Shown here piece by piece: positions 60,069 through 64,000 of a stretch of 64,000 nt of DNA. Where the stretch lies: contig OY728166.1 of assembly GCA_963277665.1 (NCBI GenBank), forward strand, positions 1,074,676,014 to 1,074,740,013, read 5' to 3'. The notes beneath the pieces are model-generated. The model did not search any database, was not told where the DNA came from, and was given only the letters and a program-made list of their open reading frames with translations. The translations under genes were made by a program, and so were the position numbers. Within the stretch, counting starts at the first letter, position 1. Each line of letters opens with the position of its first letter. Source of the stretch: Viscum album (taxonomy: Eukaryota; Streptophyta; Magnoliopsida; Santalales; Viscaceae).

Positions 60069-60561
60069 ATTTCATTTCTTACCTCTAAATGATTATGTAA
60101 TATTATAAATGCATGTATATACTGGATATATATGATATATACATCATTATTATAATTCTGTATATAATGGATACATGAACAACTTGTAATTATAAAGGGT
60201 TTATTTTTGACTCAAGTACCAATGATCGTTAAAACGACCGTTATTAACTTAAATAAATACATAGTGTTCATGACATGGAAATAAGAAATATAAAAGGAAT
60301 AATGAACTTGAAGAAGGTTCTTATGCAAGTAGAAATTAACTCAAGTTTATTATTCAGGACATTAAAGAACGATCGAGTCAAGTCGGACCTGAGGTATGGG
60401 ACTTCGTCTCAATCTCCTTTCATTGAGGCATATTTTGTTTTATACACAACCTTATTTTATATAGTGTATAAACCCCTTTGACTTTTAAGTTTATTCAGAA
60501 GGAATTTTTTTATACGAAACTTTTACTAAATGACAAAAGGGAATGTTTTTGGTGTACCTAT

Positions 60562-60586
60562 GCAGCGACAATGACTTCTTCGCTGT
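60562..60586 (+). promoter_or_regulatory. Leader hairpin II, C LTR 3
   Basis: GCAGCG pairs with CGCTGT: a G-C pair of the other copies has become A-T on both sides, so pairing is kept. Confidence 0.6.
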
Positions 60587-60867
60587 CGTGACCATTATTT
60601 GAGTTTCGGCTTCTCTACAAGCCATACCTTTTTTTAAAGAAAAATAAAAACCATGTTTTTCTTTTCTTTTATTTTGGTATTGAAAATGGGTTTCATAATA
60701 TTTTTATATCAATGTGTTGTATTGATATCTTGTGATTGAATGCTGGAAATGTTATGTTTCCTTTATGCATGTTTTATGTGATACGATTATGTTGAGGTTC
60801 TGGAAAATTATTATGAAGACGGGTGGTTCCGTGATAGATTAAGGGCGTGTAAGCCCGATATAGCTCT

Positions 60868-60879
60868 CCAATGCATTGG
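60868..60879 (+). promoter_or_regulatory. Conserved palindrome, C LTR 3
   Basis: CCAATGCATTGG, unchanged although neighbouring bases differ. Confidence 0.65.
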
Positions 60880-61590
60880 GTAACGCAAAAATGTGAAACG
60901 TTAAGGTTTCTCCGAAGAGATTTAGGGAATATACTATGATGGGTGTTCCAAACGTAACCAAGAGGGTTACTCCCTACGTAAGAATGTTATGAATTCCTCA
61001 CATTACCTTTATGTCTTATGATTTCTATGATTTATTCATGATTTGATGAGGTACGTTAAAGTGCTTATGTTTTATGGGTAAAGTATGATTCCATTCTTAT
61101 GTATGTATGTACCCATGTTTCCTTTCCATATTTTTATATCCCTTACTGAGATATTTATGCTCATCCCAAGTTTTTTTGAAATTTTTTTCACAGGTCAAGG
61201 GAAAGGTACATGATATGATGATAGTGTCGAGGAAGTGTCAAGAAAGAATCCAGGTTTTATTTTAAATATGTTTCCATTGATGGGAAAGAAGAATACTATC
61301 TTTATGTAACCACTTTATTTATATGTGGAATGTAATTCAAGTTTTATGATCGAATTCTCTAAAACTCTAAACCCGGAAAGATCCTCATTGTGTAATCTTG
61401 TAATAACTCAAGATTAAGTAAGGTTTAAGGCTGGGGCCTTATAGTTGGTATCAGAGGTCAGTTTAGATAACTTTAGGAGTTAGAATTCTATTAGATAATT
61501 ATCCAAAAATATTTTTTTTAATGGTCAAATTGACGTGAAATAGTATTTGAAGATTACCATGTTTCTTAATCTAAGACATGTTTGTTCAGA

Positions 61591-62720
61591 ATGGTTTTCC
61601 ACAGAGGAAACTAGGAAGCAGTGCTAGGAAGGCATACAGAAGGAAATAACCTTCCGAATCAGCATCCTGAGATGGTCAGAATTGGAAATGAACAGTTTGT
61701 TGCAGTAATGGCGTAGTTGACTCAAGCGTTAAATGGTGGTGGTATCCATGCACGAGATCAGCCAGATCAACCGCAGAAGAACATGTCAGTGGTGGAACAT
61801 TTAATGAGGCAACATCCCCCATCATTCAGAGGATCATCTGACCCTGTGTTAGCTGAAGGGTGAATTAAAGCACTAGAGAAGATTTTCGATGTCATGGGGT
61901 GTTCAGACAATCAAAAGGTTAGTCTTTCTATTTACCATTTGGAGGGTGAGGCAGATCAGTGGTGGTCTATGGTTAAAAATATCAGGGACGCCGATGAGAT
62001 TGATGCTCTTGACTGGGTTGAATTCAACGGTATGTTTCTTGAGAAGTATTTTCCTAAGGTTGTTCGACTTAGGATGGAAAAACAATTCTTGGAATTGAGG
62101 CAAGAGGAAGACTCGGTGGCAACCTATGAAGAAAGGTTCACTTGATTGGCAAGGTATGCTCCAAATTTTATCTGAGACCTTGATAGTAAAATCAATCGTT
62201 TTTACTCAAGATTAAAGCCAAAATATTGAAGGGCATTATCTTCTTGTAAGTTTAAAAGTTATGAAAAGCTTGTTCGATGTGCTGAGAAGGTGGAAATGGA
62301 GTTTGCCGATGATCAAGTGTTCTATAACAACCAACAGTAGAATAGATCGAGGTGGCAGGAGAAAGGTAAGAATTCTTAAAAAAATTCTAATTGTAAGAAA
62401 ACGAAGTTTCCAGTTTGTGATAAATGTTGCAAAAGGCATGCTGGGGAATGTCTTCTGAATTCTGGAAAGTGCTACCGATGTGGTAAGATGGGACATAAGG
62501 CTCGTGATTGTACTGAAAAGGATCAAGGTGAAGGTAAGACCAAATTTGATTTACAGTTAGTGAAATGTTATAAGTGCAATGAGATGGGTCACTATGCAAA
62601 TGAGTGTCTGACAAAGATCTTGAGTTATGGGAAGCAGTTAGACTACAAGCAGAAAGGGGTGGTGATATCCTTTACAACTACTTCATCAGATGTCGGTCCA
62701 TCAAATGAAGTTGTATCAGG
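61591..62720 (+). pseudogene. gag: Gag part of C copy 3
   Basis: The ATG at 61591 is followed by an early stop (N then TAG, near 61612), another in the MA-TAG-LTQ stretch near 61712 and a TGA at 61861 in place of Trp. The piece 61894-62145 (83 residues) holds EGEADQWWSMV and the FPKVVRLRMEKQFLEL block. Later, CYRCGKMGHKARDC and CYKCNEMGHYANEC are intact knuckles, while the first has CCKRHAGEC in place of CGKRHAGEC. Confidence 0.85.
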
Positions 62721-64000
62721 TACTTTGTTTTTTTTCAGATTATGCCAGTGTGTTGTTTGATTCGTGGTCTACACATTCTTTCATCTCTGAAAACTTTTCT
62801 AGTAAAATGGGAATACCATCTCAAGAAATGAATCCTGAACTTTTGGTAAAAACACCTGGGGGGAAATGTTGAGGCAAAAAGAATTTATAAGAATCTTCCT
62901 ATCCTTATATGTGGAAAGATCCTACTTGCAAACCTTATTGTTCTACCTCTAGTAGAGTTTTATGTTATCATGGGTATGGATTGGATCTCTATATACCATG
63001 ATAAGATTGACTGTAGAGCTAAATAAGTTTCTTTTTAGAAAGACATTCAGTTTGTGTACAAGAATGAACCATTACTTTTGATAACATATCAAGAGGTGGA
63101 GAAACTTGTAAAAGATGGAAATGAATGTTACCTTGCACACATCGTTGAAAATAAAGGAACTGTTCAGATTAATGATGTTCTAGTGGTAAATGAGTATCCT
63201 GGTGTTTTTCCTGATGAGTTGCCTGGAATAATACCAGATCGAGAAGTTGAGTTTACCGTCGACTTAGTTCCTGATGCCAAGCCAATTTCAAAACCCCCTT
63301 ATCGAATGGCTCAAATTGAACTTTTAGAGTTGAAGGAGAAATTGCAAGATTTATTAGAGAAAGGTTTCATTCGACCTAGCACGTCACCATGGGGCGCTCC
63401 TATTTTATTTTTTAAAAAGAAAGATGGTTCAATGAGACTTTGCATTGATTATAGGGACTTGAATAATATTACTGTTAAGAACAAGTATCCTTTGCCTCAT
63501 ATCGATGATTTGTTTGATCATCTCCATGGAGCTCAGTATTTTTCAAATATTGACTTGAGATCGGGGTACCATCGGCTGAAGGTAAAGGAAGCAGATGTTC
63601 TGAAGACCATGTTTCATACAAGATATAGCCATAATGAATTTGTATTAATGCCTTTTGGTCTAACCAATGCACCTGCTGTATTCATGGACTTAATGAATAG
63701 AATTTTCCATGAGTTCTTGGATATGTTTGTGGTGGTTTTCATTGATGATATTTTTGTGTTTTCTAAAATTAAAGAAGATCATGAAATACATTTAAGGGTT
63801 ATCTTGCAAACCTTAAAAGAAGAGAAACTGTATGGAAAATTCAGCAAGTGTGAGTTTTGGTTGCAACAAATTTCTTTCCTTGGTCACATTGTTTCTAAAG
63901 ATGGGATAAATGTTGATCCTGCAAAAACAAAAGTTGTAGAAGACTGGGCAAGACCCACAAATGTAACTGAGATTCGTAGCTTCCTTAGTTTGGCAGCCTA
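62721..64000 (+). pseudogene. pol: Pol part of C copy 3, cut by window end
   Basis: The protease motif is DSWST (from 62759), so the glycine of the active-site triad is lost. A one-base insertion in the GGGGGG run near 62860-62868 shifts frame. Stops follow near 63023 and 63037. The reverse transcriptase is then open from about 63180: SPWGAP, FIDD at 63738-63749 (followed by IFVFSK), and [12 protein letters not shown]. The window ends inside the connection to RNase H. It has no defects in common with the listed stops of copies 1 and 2. Confidence 0.85.

Larger units (their letters stand above)
57886..61443 (+). repeat. LTR 3 of array C
   Basis: 3558 bp, starting TGTAGCATCC. TATA box 59306-59313, stem-loop 60026-60068 (loop partly changed to CGTACGTACATC), hairpin II 60562-60586, palindrome 60868-60879. 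Confidence 0.9.
41420..64000 (+). mobile_element. Head-to-tail array of Tekay-like gypsy element C
   Basis: LTR 41420-44982, internal 44983-49654, LTR 49655-53215, internal 53216-57885, LTR 57886-61443, internal 61444 to the window end. The units are 8235 and 8231 bp. Each internal region is joined directly to an LTR on both sides with no target duplication or foreign bases between, so neighbours share LTRs. Each internal region has its own stops and frameshifts. Unequal recombination between LTRs is the simplest origin. The pol ends in a chromodomain-like tail, placing C among chromoviruses of the Tekay/Del type. The right end is outside the window. Confidence 0.85.

Overview
The window looks like intergenic heterochromatin from a large-genome flowering plant. 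It is very AT-rich and I see no host gene, rRNA gene or functional tRNA gene. Almost every base belongs to LTR retrotransposons inserted into one another. The plant origin is inferred from the Tekay/Del-type Ty3/gypsy (chromovirus) pol, the initiator-Met-tRNA primer sites, a Ty1/copia element and a tRNA-derived SINE. The species cannot be named.

Layout. (1) 1-3332: minus-strand Ty3/gypsy remnant with broken gag, primer site near 1112-1124 and part of a long LTR. (2) 3333-33698: minus-strand element R, gag-only, flanked by the perfect target duplication GGAGT. Its right (5') LTR is split into three pieces by two later plus-strand insertions. (3) 8804-19650: plus-strand element A, gag-only, badly decayed, LTRs about 4.14 kb. 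(4) 21897-33027: plus-strand element B, gag-only, young, LTRs 4217 and 4219 bp, perfect target duplication TCATG. It carries a small tRNA-derived SINE. (5) 33744-41419: minus-strand Ty1/copia element, all domains recognisable but broken. (6) 41420-64000: inserted in the copia 5' LTR, a head-to-tail array LTR-internal-LTR-internal-LTR-internal of a Tekay-like gag-pol element C (unit about 8.23 kb, LTR about 3.56 kb), running off the right edge.

How the parts relate. R, A and B appear to be one lineage of non-autonomous, gag-only elements (TR-GAG type) caught at three ages. Their LTRs are recognisably homologous to those of C, which still carries protease, reverse transcriptase, RNase H, integrase and a chromodomain-like tail. 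C-type elements are therefore the plausible enzyme donors for A, B and R.

The most interesting signal is in the LTRs. Between the TATA box and the primer site, a stretch of about 2.1-2.4 kb that should be transcribed as leader, elements A, B and C share an ordered set of RNA-like structures. (a) One to three stem-loops have a nearly constant loop containing the palindrome CGTACGTACG, on stems that change sequence but stay complementary. (b) A second hairpin has the loop core GACTTYTCCG. (c) A 12-bp palindrome, CCAATGCATTGG, is invariant in all five B and C LTRs. I infer a shared leader module, possibly for RNA dimerisation or packaging, that would let gag-only elements use the particles of their autonomous relatives.
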